Assembly: GCA_021229015.1 (NCBI GenBank)
Contig: CM037781.1
Span: 72,928,903 to 72,992,902 of the forward strand
Source: Solen grandis
Lineage: Eukaryota > Mollusca > Bivalvia > Adapedonta > Solenidae
Length of the DNA: 64,000 bases
Reading direction: 5' to 3'
The notes below the pieces were generated by a model, which was given only the letters and a program-made list of their open reading frames with translations, searched no databases and had not been told where the DNA came from. Position 1 is the first letter of the stretch. Each line of letters opens with the position of its first letter. Both the position numbers and the translations under genes were made by a program. This document shows positions 12,453 through 23,858 of this stretch, in pieces.

Positions 12453-13255
12453 TTTTCCACTTCATATGCGTTATACATATATCCCATTAAAATTGATGAA
12501 GAAATGAAAAAAAATTACAGCATTTTTCTCCTCTGAGTCTAGATGAAAGATGTTTGTGACAGTATAAAAAGACGTCCCATACCTCATGGTTTGACCATAC
12601 TGATAGATGTCATGTTTAGTCAGTGAGTCTAATTGTTGATTTTAATGGAAAAGGCTTAAATTGGTGATTATGAACATCAGACTGTGAAATAAAAAGTTGA
12701 ATTTAGAAATAAGCATACATTAACATTCAGAAGTTTTCATGTGTATGGAAGTTGAAATTGTCATAATTTTATTTGCTATAACTACACATTCCTATAATTT
12801 GGTCGTAGTGGTACAGGGACGGTTTTATCTTTTTTCTTCTCTACTTTGGGAACATATATGAACTGAAGTTTACTTGGACTGCTCGTTACAAGAAGTGGCA
12901 TGCTAAATTGATCAATAGGGGACAATATACCATAAAAGTTTATCAATTTAAAAACATGTAAAATAATATACATGGAATCAAAAAAATTCTGCAATAACAT
13001 TTTGTTATAGACCTGTCTCAAATATATAGTTATATGTCTCTGTTATTTTTTTAATATTTAAAACAAAAAAGAGAGAGAAAAAAGCTATGAAATCAAGATG
13101 GAAAAACAGACGTATACAAATATATATTTTTTGCACATATATTTTTCTGAATGAACTTTGCCAATAAAAAACTTGTGAATTTTGACTATCTCTGTTCAGT
13201 TTGTTAACAAAATTGATAGTGTTCCTTATTTTATTCACTTGCATTCATCAAATGC
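12453..13255. other. AT-rich sequence without recognised feature
   Basis: Short open frames on both strands show no family resemblance. No RNA gene or clear repeat was seen. Confidence 0.4.
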
Positions 13256-13440
13256 TTATTGTTATATCCCCAGATACAAAGTATGTGGGCTATATTGGAG
13301 TCACGTCTGTCGGTTGTCTGCCTGTAGACGAAACTTGTCCGCCCTGTTTTCAACTACCTTTGGTCAGATTTTGGTGAAACTTGAATAATAAGTACCAAGC
13401 TTAGTTGCACATGTTGGCACACCATGATTTGCTTGATATT
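13256..13440 (+). repeat. TATATCCCC-type repeat fragment
   Basis: The segment starts TATATCCCCAGATACAAAG with GTATGTGGGCTATATTGGAG and continues with GTCTGTCGGTTGTCTGCC and TGGTGAAACTTGAATAA. This resembles the heads of the hairpin tandem-repeat families elsewhere in the window. It is a fragment with no tandem core. Confidence 0.35.
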
Positions 13441-13980
13441 TAATGAGTTATAGCCCTTGTTAATGTATCTCAAGACTGGCATGGTAACAGTAACTGTGAC
13501 AAAGCAATATCTGGGGGTATTCATCATCTTCAATGATAGTTCTTGTAAGAAATTAATTTGATCAATATCTCTGTAAATTTTCTATATAAGTAAATTTTAA
13601 AAAGTCCTACTTTAGGTCCTTATAGTGATAATGAATTCCATGAATTTGAGTTAAATTTCACTAGTACAGTCATTTTATGTTGTTAGCCATTTTTGAGATT
13701 TTGACACTTATTTCAGCGTTAAGACCATCCATCTGTTAAGTCCTTTATTATAAAGTTAGAACAGTCAGTGTGCTTATTTGTAGAAATTAACAATTCACCA
13801 ACAAAAAATCCTTATGAATTTTCTGTTTATTTGATAAATAATGCAAAAATAAACATTCGCAGACCACCTGGTAAGAGTTCACATGTATTGTCATGAACAT
13901 GTTTCTTGATTGCAATAAACGTTTTTAGTTTAATGGTGGCTTGTTTTTTTTTTGTGTGTGTTTTTTTATTTGTTTGTTAA

Positions 13981-14390
13981 ATGCGGTCCCCGTTATTCAA
14001 TTGGTTAAGGCATGAGTCCTCGAATTGTTTAGATATTGGTTTGATCTCCCGACTGCTACAAAGAAAATAATTTTAATTTGCTTGGCGCTCGATCAGGGTA
14101 GTTCTAAGACTTTTTTCTTTTTGTCAGGATAATGTTAAAGGATGTGATAAGAAAAAACAACAACAAAAAAAACAAGCATTCTCATCACTCAGGCCCTCAC
14201 TGTGTTGGTTCAAATCCCGGCTTGGTCATTTGGATTCCCAACTGGCTTGGGGTAGATCGATGGTTATATCTGAATACTGCTATGTACCCGGGGTCTCGTC
14301 TTAGCTGGACTCGCTATATGACTGGAATACTATCGCAGGGAAGGTACACAAAATTAATAAATAAAATAAATAATCCGAATCACAGGGACT
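13981..14390 (+). mobile_element. Decayed tRNA-derived SINE sequence
   Basis: Two degenerate tRNA-like heads are visible. GGTCCCCGTTATTCAATTGG with GGTTTGATCTCC lies near 13983-14050. GGTTCAAATCCCGGCTTGG lies near 14208 and is followed by the SINE body seen in the copies at 15845 and 43860 (GTACCCGGGGTC, TTAGCTGGAC, GCTATATGACTGGAATACTATCGCAG). The body ends in an AATAAATAAA tail near 14385. Confidence 0.5.
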
Positions 14391-15283
14391 TTACAAATGA
14401 AACGTGGTTGCCAATGGGCATTATTACAAGTATAAATACTTCTTACGCACCAATCTCATGAAAAAAGGGATAATTTGTACATTTCAGTTAGTTGTACTTG
14501 ATACTGCAAAGTGAGTGTGTTGTGTCCCCATTTGTTTACACACTGTCCCCATTTTGCAATTTGTGGTTATGTCCCCTAAATCACTAAACTACTGTCTGTG
14601 GGATGTTAAACCTAAGAAAGCTTAATACTCCAGTCACACTTCAATGGCAATATTTGCTTAAAATCAATATTAGAATAACAAGTGTCTTCTGAAGCCAGGA
14701 TGGCTTATCAGCATATATTACAAGAAGTCTGGTGAGCCCTTGTGGCTTTCAATGATCGGTGTGTTTATTATTTACAAGCCAAGGAATATTTTATCAATAT
14801 GAAACTACACAAATAACTTACTCTCCTCAACAATATTTAAGGTGGGCTTTTTCTATGCACGTGCATAAATGCCGCCTTTTTCATGGCCTAACAATTAGGT
14901 TCCACCCGCTTTACCGACTTTGTTGCTGATAAGTAATTTTTTACATGCACATTTTTTTTTATTCCTTTGCCTAGACAGAAAATGTCCACAACCAAGTGTC
15001 TGGTGGTTTAAGATGGTGTTGATCAAGGGATGGTTCCAAAACTGTCAATCAAGTATGTTTACATTAACTGGCTTATCCAACCTGTACGTGTGAAACACAT
15101 GGTGAACGGTTGACCTACTTTACACAAAAGAACATGTGCTTTTTGTTTGTGATACTGTTTGTGAGCACTTGACCTAGGTATGAATAGAAACTGTAAAATC
15201 AGCAATAGGGAGAGGAGTTACACAGAAATTGTGGAACTGTCCAGTGTTCTCAGTGTAACAAAATTAAGTGGTCCCATATAGAA
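14391..15283. other. Intergenic sequence, no feature recognised
   Basis: No coding or repeat signal stands out on either strand. Confidence 0.35.
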
Positions 15284-15718
15284 TAACAACCCCGATAATT
15301 ATTCTACAGAAAAAGTGACTATTTCCAAAGACCCTTCGAATATCGATCCCAATGATTACCTATTACTTCAAGTCTTATTAGTACAGTAGTAGTACATGTA
15401 TTACTTTTCATACTACTCCAAGAAATTTGACAAAACCTTCAACCCGGAAAAGGACTTGACGTGCACTTCATTTCATGAAATTATGGTGTGTGCACAAAAT
15501 ACGGACAGCAATAACATTGCAATGGATAATGTGGAAGCATCAGGTGGTACACTGAGCAAATACACAGAAACGTTACCTTGTTATGAAACCAGCAGTTTTG
15601 TAGTTAATGACATCGATACAAGAAATCCAACCTAAATGGCCTTGATAACGAACATAAGTGTAAGGCTGAAAACAGAAGCCCAAAAGTAAAATTGACTATG
15701 AGCTGTGAAAGTAGCTAC
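15284..15718 (+). pseudogene. Broken coding-like segment, family unknown
   Basis: Three consecutive plus-strand frames carry protein-like composition. One reads NNPDNYSTEKVTISKDPSNI up to a stop near 15387. The second runs from about 15396 to 15635 and includes KFDKTFNPEKDLTCTSFHE. The third begins near 15628 and reads NLNGLDNEHKCKAENRSPK up to a TAG near 15724. The frames follow one another with almost no gap, as expected for one gene with two frameshifts, whether from decay or from assembly errors. I do not recognise the family. It could be the cytoplasmic tail exon of a host gene, but this is speculative. Confidence 0.25.
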
Positions 15719-15844
15719 ATGTAGTAGTTTTCAAAAAAGAGCGGAAAACCGACACAAGCCATTGCAAATCAACATTCACACTCCTGAAACAATAAACATT
15801 CAAATGAAGAATTAGTTAATCTGATAACCAATGAACTATAACGA

Positions 15845-16096
15845 GGGGCCGCCGTGGCCGAGCGGTTACAGTCGAGGACTACAAATCTCTCAGCCCCTCA
15901 CCGCTGTGGGTTCGAATCCCGGTAGGGACTTCGGATTTTTCATGTGAGGAAGCCTTCCAGCTGGCTTGCGGTAGGTCGGTGGTTCTACCCGGGTACCTCT
16001 GTGTACCCGGGGTCTTCCTCCAACTGTAATTAGCTGGACGTCGCTATATGATTGAAATACTATCGCAGCGACGGTAAACCCCAATACAACAACAAC
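15845..16096 (+). mobile_element. tRNA-derived SINE, complete with target duplication
   Basis: The head reads GCCGTGGCCGAGCGGTTACA (A-box type) and GGTTCGAATCCC (B-box), followed by the body TTCCAGCTGGCTTGCGGTAG and TTAGCTGGACGTCGCTATAT and a (CAA)n tail. It is flanked by the 11-bp duplication AACTATAACGA at 15834-15844 and 16097-16107. The head resembles a Leu/Ser-type tRNA. Sister copies are at 43860, 51765 and 43101. The clean duplication suggests a fairly recent LINE-mediated insertion. Confidence 0.85.
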
Positions 16097-16107
16097 AACT
16101 ATAACGA

Positions 16108-17684
16108 AGGTATTGACCATGAAAAAACAATGTATATACAGGAAAAAAAAGGGGGACGAACATTTGATTCGCAGTCATAGTAAAATATCGATAAGAGAGT
16201 GAGATAGCTTGAAAATTCTGAAAACAAAATTAACGAACACCGCAAGAACTTTGCCAAGAGATAATACTAATATAAATCATAATGAACATGATGATGCTCA
16301 TGGCTGTTTGAAAGTTAAGTACTCTTTTTATATACATATATGAAATAATGATATATAGATTATGAAATTATGTTTTAAAAAATGTAAATTTCATAATACA
16401 TTCAAAAGCATTCATTTTATTTTAGGTAAAAAAACAAAAAAAAAAACAACATTCATATAAAATAAATGGAATTTTATTTCTGGAAAATAAAATTATAACC
16501 AATTTGCAACAAATGATTACAATGAGGATCTTAGATATAATATGTTATCCTGTGTCAGCTAAGGTTGGATTAAAACCAATGTCAAAATCAGTTTGTTCAA
16601 GAAACAAAGTTTGATAAGTTGGTCTTGTGGTATTGACACACCCTCAAAATTATCCGTTAACGTATTTTTTCGATATGAGGAATACGGTAATGTACAGATT
16701 TGATTCGACATATATGGTAGTCGATGCCATGTGTTAATATACTATTTTAATAAAAAAAAAAAAAGTGCCTTACATACATACATGATATAAATACAAACTA
16801 TGTTTTGCTTTAAAAATTACTTGCCATTTAAAGTTAGATCTAGAGTTTAATTGTTTTCTTAATGGTCCATTATTCTTCCAAATGCAGTGTACATTCTTCG
16901 GACAGAAAAGCAAATTGTGTGTTACAGATTTGTTGTGATGCAATCTGTACATACACATTGACGACAACATTACTACAATGCAGAAGTAAGAAAATATCTT
17001 TTACTACTGATCATTGAGTTGTTTACAAAAGTACTTGATATGCATATTCCATGTATGTTCGTCAACTTTCAGACGTTTTCCATGCCTCCGTTAACGAATC
17101 GCGATTACATAAATTGATGATGTGGCAGATAAACAAATTGTGAATCGGCGACGCTTTTTTTTCAAATTCAATATATCCGATTACGGACCGTCTTCAAGGG
17201 GTCTCGACAGTGCAAAATGTAAACTGAGGGTATTTTGGCATCCATACAAAACACTAAATGTCGTATTTTGAAAAATACCCGCCATGGGCACCATGCAGGG
17301 GGCGCTGCTGACTTTGGCCCATACTAAAAATATTCAGTAGGGTATGTTTTATATTGTGCCAAGTTTTATGCTTTTAACCCAAAGTGCGCGATTCCTACAA
17401 AATATGACCCTTAACAGCCTCACTATTTGAAAAAGTTAATAAATAGACTTCTTTTTTAACCAAATGTTGAAATTTTACGCTCCGTTTTTAGAAAGGATCG
17501 ATGGGTGGTTGAGATGATACAATACTGGTGTATGAGAATTCGAGTGTTCTTTTGTTCATCATTACTTAATACACTAATGCACGCGCCATTTGATTTTTTT
17601 TTTCTTTTATCTCTTTTCCACTAGTTAGTAACTCGTTTTAGTGAGTACCCTATGAAAACTCCAACGATGAAAATCGTATTGTGT
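16108..17684. other. Intergenic AT-rich sequence, no feature recognised
   Basis: Short frames on both strands look random. No tRNA, SINE head or hairpin terminus was found. Confidence 0.35.
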
Positions 17685-17985
17685 TTGTTTATCCAAAGAC
17701 AGTATTTCAGTCATATTGAGACTAGATCTACTTGAGAGAGATATATAGTGATGCCACAATGCAGTATCACACCGCATACATGTGGCATGATACCATACCC
17801 TGCCACATTATCCTGACACCGTGCCAACAAGTCCTGGAACTACTTCAATATATCCTCAGACCTGAGCGCCAAAACAGGCAGCTTTTACCGTTTTTTACGT
17901 CTTTGGTATGTCGCGGCCGGGGATCGAACCCACGATCTCTCGACCACCGGGACCGGTTACAGCACGTGTCTGTTGTACTCTAACG
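17685..17985 (-). mobile_element. tRNA-derived SINE, second family
   Basis: On the minus strand the head contains GAGATCGTGGGTTCGATCCC (B-box) and GGCCGCGACATACCAAAG. The body has GGTGTCAGGATAATGTGGCA and the end has the complement of AGTATTTCAGTCATATTGAG. The same body occurs at 44488-44785 (-) and 48009-48265 (+). Small 3' fragments lie at 18884, 43716, 45236 and 56385. Confidence 0.7.
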
Positions 17986-18799
17986 ATGACACGAAAGTTC
18001 TGTTTTCAATTTTGAATGAAATGATTGTTGATGACAAGTGTCTTTTACACTTTTGAACTTATTGTTCTATAATCTATTATTAGAAAATGAAAATTTCTTG
18101 CCTTAGGTGAATTTAAGTTTCATAAAAGCTTTGAAAATTAAAATCGTTTGAAAAAAAAAAGAAAATAAATATGTTTACCGCATACAATGTTTGTTACACC
18201 TAAATACATGTAATGTCATCGTTTATCATTTTTACATAATTTATTTAAGGAATAATGATTCCGACTTCTACAGTTGTATACATTGACGTACCACACTCCA
18301 ACCTATACAGCTTAATATAATATATTGGTCGCAATGATGAATATAGTTTACAAGTACACTGATTCCCAAGATAACAATATCAGCAACATTTGAGATGTCA
18401 CTGTCATGTTGTTTCTCAGTAACAAAGTATTCTTAATCAAAAGTGCAAGATTAATAACAGTTTGCATATCTTTGTAATAAAGCAGAATTAACTTTTTATA
18501 CAATAACGGTTTTACAAAAATCCTAATAAATGGTGTGTATTTTCTTTTTAATTCATATTACATTTAGAACATATATGCAAATAAAATAAAAATCTATATT
18601 TTCACAAAACAAACAAACTTTATCTTCTATAAAGTCAGGATTTCTAGAAGAAAAAAAAAACGTTCTGGTTGTATTCTTAAGGCATATACCGATATTCTTT
18701 GACTGATTTAAATGAGGAAACAATCTTGCTTGCAGCTTTGATATGGCTAAAACAAAGACGCCTAAAGTGTATGTGTCAGATACCAGGTGCCCATATTGT
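17986..18799. other. AT-rich intergenic sequence
   Basis: No gene or repeat was recognised. A frame beginning at the ATG near 18742 (MAKTKTPKVYVSDTRC) follows an acceptor-like TTGCTTGCAG but soon runs into the minisatellite, so it was not called. Confidence 0.3.
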
Positions 18800-19800
18800 G
18801 CCGTGTCCCCAGCATGTTGTGTGTGTGGTTGCTCACCGATGTCTATGTGTGTTCATAGTCCACAGTGTCTCTGTTATAAAGTGTATGTTTGTTTGTTTGT
18901 TGGTTGGGTTTAACGTCCCGCCGACAGTATTTCAGTCATTTGGAGACGATGTCTACTTGAGATTATAAATTGAATAGCCCCAAGTGTCTGTATGTGATAA
19001 GTCCTCAATGTTTGTATATGTAGAGACCCCAGTGTCTGTGTGCGTATAGTCCCCAGTGTCAGTGTGTATAGTCCCCAGTGTCTGGTCTGTGTATAAAGTC
19101 CCCAGTATCTCTGTGTGTAAAGTCCCCAATGTCTGTGTGTATAGAGTCCCCAATGTCTCTGTGTGTTTAGTCCCCAGTGTCTGGTCTGTGTGTATAGAGT
19201 CCCCATTGTCTGGTCTGTGTGTATAGTCCCCAGGATTTATGTGCGTATAGTCCCTAGTGTCTGGTCTGTATGTATAGAGTCCCCAATGTCTCAGTGTGTA
19301 TAGTCCCCATTGTCAGTGTGTGTAGAGTCCCCAGTGTCTGTGTGAAGTGTCCCCAGTGTCTCTGTGCGTGTGTGTAGAGTCCCCAGTGTCTGGTCTGTGT
19401 GTATAGTCCCCATTGTGTGTGTGTGTTAAGAGTCCCCAGTGTCTGGTGTGTGTATGTCCACATTGTCAGTGCGTGTGTAGTCCCCAATGTATGTGTGTGT
19501 AGAGTCCTCAGTGTCTCTGTGCGTAGAGTCCCCAGTGTCAGTGTGTATAGTCCCCAGTGTCTGGTCTGTGTATAAAGTCCCCAGTATCTCTGTGTGTAAA
19601 GTCCCCAATGTCTTGTGCTGTGTGTTAGAGTCCCCAGTGTCTGGTCTGTGTGTATAGTCCCCAGTGTTGTGTAGAGTCCCCGTGTCTGTGTGTGTATGTC
19701 CACATTGTCAGTGTGTGTGTAGTCCCCAATGTATGTGTGTGTAGAGTCCTCAGTGTCTCTGTGCGTAGAGTCCCCTGTGTCTGTGTGTGTAGAAGTCCTT
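18800..19800 (+). repeat. AGTCCCCAGTGTCTG minisatellite
   Basis: About 1 kb is built from units of 24-32 bp with the core AGTCCCCAGTGTCTG followed by a variable GTGTGTAT or GTGTAGAG stretch. Units vary in length and in the GT-rich part, and a higher-order pattern of paired units is visible at 19470-19580 and 19700-19780. Minus-strand frames of Thr/Leu/Gly repeats are a by-product. A SINE 3' fragment (18884-18962) sits inside the array. Confidence 0.85.
18884..18962 (-). mobile_element. SINE 3' fragment in minisatellite
   Basis: GTTTGTTTGTTTGTTGG and GGGTTTAACGTCCCGCCGAC with CAGTATTTCAGTCATTTGGA match the 3' end of the second SINE family in minus orientation. It is truncated and embedded between minisatellite units. 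Confidence 0.6.
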
Positions 19801-20374
19801 ACTGACAGGTCTGTGTGTTAAATGTACCCGCTGTCTTGTGAAATGTCTAATTTTTCAACATCGTCAAATCATAAAAGTAAGTACCAACAGTCCATAAAGG
19901 TGCCTCAGAGATTACCCATATGAAATTATTTCGCTAAAAAATAATCAGAAAGTGGTGTCCTCATTTTCAGGTGGCTGGTCATGTGTCCTCACTTTACCCC
20001 TCTTGCAAGTGTGTGTGTGTGTGTAGTAATTAACAGGAATCTCGCTTACGTGTTTTACTAGGAGAATCCGCAAAGATGATACGAGTTAACATTTCATTTC
20101 TATTAAACCGTTTTAAAATACATGCAGTTGTGTTAACCCAAATAAAATTCGTATAATTCACTAGGTGTTTTTTGTCTCGTTTCAGGCGATGATACGGGCA
20201 GAAATTAAAGAAATAAGGAATCGCCTGCTCCAACTCGAACAGGCGTTGAAATAAGGTGCATAAAAAAAATAAAAAAAATATTTAATGTAAAAAAAAAAAT
20301 TAGTTGTGTTTTCAACTCTATGTTCTGTTCAAAATCGGTGATTTATATTGAAAGAGAGAGAGAGAAAATAAAAA

Positions 20375-21059
20375 AACAAGAGGCCCATGATGGCCCTAAA
20401 TCGCTCACCTGAGATAAATAGGCTGACCCAAGGAGCATCTGTACCAATTTATTTTAAAATCTGGCCAGTAGTTTTGAAGAAGATGATTTTTAAAGTTTTC
20501 ATTTTTTTTTGTTGCCATGGCAACCAGAGTTCTATATGGATCAAGTTTATTTTAGGAACTTTTGTGATGGTTGACCCAAGGATCATTCCTGCCAAATTTA
20601 ATCAAATTCTGTCCAGTGGTTTCAGAGAAAATGTTGATTAAAGTTTTCCCAATATACATATAAGGCAAATAAGCCCCGCCCCTGGCGGCCATGTTTTTTT
20701 ACGGATCGGAATAATTTTAGCAACTTTGGTAGAGGTTGACCCAAGGAACATCTGTACCAAATTATTTTGAAATCTGGCCAGTAGTTTTGAAGATGACTTT
20801 TTTAAGTTTTCAAATTATTTTTCTTTTTGTAGCCATGGCAACCAGATTTCATGGATCAACTTTATTTTAGCAACTTTTGTAGAGCCTCACCCAAGAAACA
20901 TTCCTGCCAAGTTTCATTAAATTCTGTCCAGCGGTTTCAGGATGGAGGAGATGTCGTTTAAAGCAAATTGTTGACGACGCACGACGACGGACGAAGGGTG
21001 ATCACAAAAGCTCACCTTGAGCACAACCTTGAGGACGTTGTGCTCAGGTGAGCTAAAAA
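20375..21059 (-). mobile_element. GCTCACC element E (core type delta)
   Basis: It starts AACAAGAGGCCCATGATGGCCC with CGCTCACCTGAG and ends with GACGACGGACG and the hairpin GCTCACCTTGAGCACAAC / GTTGTGCTCAGGTGAGC before TAAAAA. The core has ATCTGGCCAGTAGTTTTGAAG, CATTCCTGCCAA and CTGTCCAG(C/T)GGTTTCAG. The same core is seen in K (42546) and M (52812). Confidence 0.85.
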
Positions 21060-21939
21060 GCTATCATAACAGATTCGTGCTAGTGTATGTCGAATCACTT
21101 TCGAATGCTACCTGATTTGCACGGAACATATACGTCCTTCATGTATTTCAGGAAGTATTTTGTTATATCAAATACATGTATGTCCATACAAGAAGGCCAA
21201 CTTCACTGTCTAGGGTTAAAATGTCTCTTTCATAGCAGCTTTAGATAAAATCTAGCCAATTATCCATCGGTTGTATTTCTTTAAACGCTTCTCTGATAGC
21301 GATTTCATTTCACGGGACGATATTTTAACAAGAGGTTGTGAAATTGGCCTTCTTCGGGCGAGAGCTTTTGAATGGAACAGCTGTAAAGGGGCGTTGGGTG
21401 AGAGATTTAAACTGACACCCGGGAATGTTATATGTTCGTCCGCTGCGTGTTTTTTAACAAAATTTATCCCGTTTAAAAATTTAATAAACTTTTAATCTTA
21501 CCTGGTATTATCCGGAATCACATCCAACCATTGCGTTAACTTTGACACGATATATCCAAATGATCGAAAATAATATGCGTCTTGTTGTCGATGGAGGGGT
21601 GAACGTCTCGACGTTAGCTTTTAAAATGAGGCGCATTTTAATTTAAAATAAGTTATGTACTAATCAGTGATGAGATACTGAGTCATAAAAGATACGAATG
21701 GGGCTTACAATACCGCTAATAATTATTACGCTATTGTTATGCGTTCTATTGTTTAAAGATATTGGAAGAAAAAGTCATTGAAAATCTATTATCGATTTTA
21801 AGCCGACTGCAATAAATGAGTGATGGCTATTGATTTCTATAGACTATTGTTTTTTTAGTTTGGGTTTTGTTTAATGATAAGGGTGCTCCTGTCTTTTGAA
21901 AGATTATCCTCATTGTTTTCTATTGATGATCTATCGTTC
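21060..21939. other. Intergenic sequence, no gene recognised
   Basis: An open frame at 21271-21495 (+) has no recognisable family. Nothing else was seen. Confidence 0.3.
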
Positions 21940-22260
21940 GCTTTTAATATAGAACTACTCATTTTGACATTCATGCAATAACCTATTGTTTTATGACCAG
22001 GTGCTGCGAAAACCTATTGTTTTATGACCAGGTGATGATGTCTTTGATATATTGTTTCCATTGTTTCGCTTTTTACATAGAACAACTTACTGTCCTATTT
22101 ATTCAATAGCCTATTGTTTTATGACCAGGTGCTGCAATAACCTGTTGTTTTATGACCAGGTGATGATGACTTTGATATATTGTTTCGCTTTTTACATAGA
22201 ACTACTTATTGTCCTATTTATTCAATAACCTATTGTTCTCGAACAGGTGCCACCTGCACC
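21940..22260 (+). repeat. Tandem repeat bordering the capsid relic
   Basis: A unit of about 125 bp occurs twice. Each contains ACCTATTGTTTTATGACCAG twice, then GATATATTGTTTC, CGCTTTTTACATAGAAC and TGTCCTATTTATTCAATA. The array abuts the point where the capsid reading frame breaks off (22332). Confidence 0.6.
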
Positions 22261-22331
22261 TCATTGACCCGTGGTGACCTGATTAACCCTAGTGGTGACC
22301 CCCATTGTTCACCCCCATTGTTCTAAGATGG

Positions 22332-22785
22332 TCACGTGATAGCTGCAGGGCTGCAAGTAATCTCCCCAAATTCAATCCCTATACTACTGATAATGGTCTC
22401 TATCATAGCTCGATATAGGTAGTGCGTTGTAGGAGAGGCAATGTGTCGTCCTTGCAATGTCACATCCACTTCATGGTTGATGAATTTGATAATTGACTTA
22501 GGAAACACATAAAAAAAATTAACAGGTCCACAATATTCAGCTGCAGACATAGTTGTTCCATTTACATGCTTTATTCGACATTTAACACTCATATAACTGT
22601 CTTTTAAAGATACGTAATGCAAACTATTTTGCGGGGCTCAAACAAATTCGATGGTTGATGAATTTGAATTACTTGGAAATCTTTTCATAAAATATCTTTT
22701 CAACAGCAGTTTGCACGGGAGGTCTGTCAAATATCATTAACTCACTGAGCTGAAATTCAGTCCTATTATCTCCATTAAACGCCAT
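22332..22785 (-). pseudogene. Polinton/adintovirus-like major capsid protein, N-terminal remnant
   Basis: The ATG lies at 22783-22785. The first 38 or so residues (ending in IFYEKISK) stop at a TAA near 22668. The following frame has an in-frame TGA near 22630 and then continues with LHYVSLKDSYMSVK, GPVNFF, EVDVTLQGRHI and YRAMIETI. The order of these motifs matches the N-terminal jelly-roll region of Polinton (Maverick) and adintovirus major capsid proteins, known in databases as F54H12.2-like. Only about 150 of the usual 450-600 residues remain; the 3' part is cut off next to a tandem repeat. The copy carries at least one frameshift and two stops. The alternative, a host protein, is unlikely given the integrase and polymerase nearby. 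Confidence 0.65.
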
Positions 22786-22919
22786 ATTCTTATTTGTTCC
22801 GATCGAATATGTCTTTGTTCTGCGCGTTTATTTTATTGTTCTTTGTCTTCAGTCCGATTTTCTCAAATATGTCTACTTTGTGCTGTATTTTTCTGCGCTT
22901 ATTCTTTTTCTTTCCTCTG

Positions 22920-23270
22920 TTATCCTTTAAGCGATGTTTTACGTTTTTCGCCTTTCCTTTCTTCTTGTAATGTTTTCATTTGCTTTCGTCGACGGTCCGT
23001 TTCGTTCTGAATTAGTTTCTCTCTGCTTGAGCTTTTATCATTTTGTTCATCAACGTCATTTCTCTTTATATCATTTTTAGCTTGTTCTGTCAACATTTTT
23101 ACCGGCGAAACCAGATTAAGAGAAGCGTTAGAAACCCCTGTTGATAAAGACTTATTACTGAACAGTTCGTCTACCATAGACATGTCCGTACGCGTGTCGT
23201 TTTCTATTATCTTGTCATAATATTTCTTCCATTTCTGATAATCTTGTACATACAAATTCGTTTGATCCAT
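22920..23270 (-). CDS. Polinton-associated ORF of unknown function
   Basis: This 116-residue frame is hydrophilic and rich in Lys, Asp and Asn, with a highly charged C-terminus (NETDRRRKQMKTLQEERKG). The start MDQTNLYVQDYQKW is preceded about 80 bp upstream by a TATA-like TTTATATAAATG (23347-23358). It lies immediately upstream of the capsid remnant in the same orientation, which suggests a capsid-accessory or scaffold-like role, but no family is recognised. The frame is intact. Confidence 0.4.
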   Translation of the reverse strand: MDQTNLYVQDYQKWKKYYDKIIENDTRTDMSMVDELFSNKSLSTGVSNASLNLVSPVKMLTEQAKNDIKRNDVDEQNDKSSSREKLIQNETDRRRKQMKTLQEERKGEKRKTSLKG

Positions 23271-23344
23271 GCTGTTATGTTATTCAATTTGTTTAAAATG
23301 AAGTGTCAGCGTCAACGTTTGATTTAGCTGTGATAGTTTGTAGT

Positions 23345-23358
23345 CATTTATATAAAAG
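23345..23358 (-). promoter_or_regulatory. TATA-like box of the 23270 ORF
   Basis: TTTATATAAATGAC on the minus strand lies about 80 bp before the start codon. A stretch GACGCTGACACTTCATTTTAAA between it and the ATG resembles sequence before the other minus-strand ORFs at 30.5 and 35.4 kb. Confidence 0.35.
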
Positions 23359-23858
23359 CTTAGTGAAGTCATTTCTCGTGTTTACTGGTATATATACAAT
23401 TTTATGAAAACATAAAATGATTTATGGCATTGTCCTTATTAGTTATATTTGGGTGCGGTCACGCTCGTATTGGTTTTAGGGATATTCGTTATTCGCTAGT
23501 AGATCGTATCTATTTTCGGTTAGGGAATTAGTCAGACCCGCTACGGGTGCCTAAACCAATCGTTATCTAGCTTTTTATCACGTGACGCTCTTCAGCCATT
23601 GTTTATGGAATATCTGGCGTGGGCAGCTGCCTCGCCAGTTTTCACTCTAGGTTTGTAAATTTTCCACGAACCTTCACATTCTCAGGTTATTTATTTGTGC
23701 ATTACTTTGCATTCACTTACAAGTTGTCAGCGGACGTCAATAGTTTAGGGCGGTGACCTCGCTTTTTGGACTTAATTCATTTGAAAAGGTGGCATCCTGA
23801 ACTGGGTCAGCGACATTCCTTTGTTCTGCACTGCATCACGTGACCTGTATTTAACAAA

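Noticed and set aside
18910..19703. Thr/Gly/Leu-rich minus-strand frames at 18.9-19.7 kb
   Set aside because: They are translations of the minisatellite; no start context, promoter or non-repeat sequence supports them.
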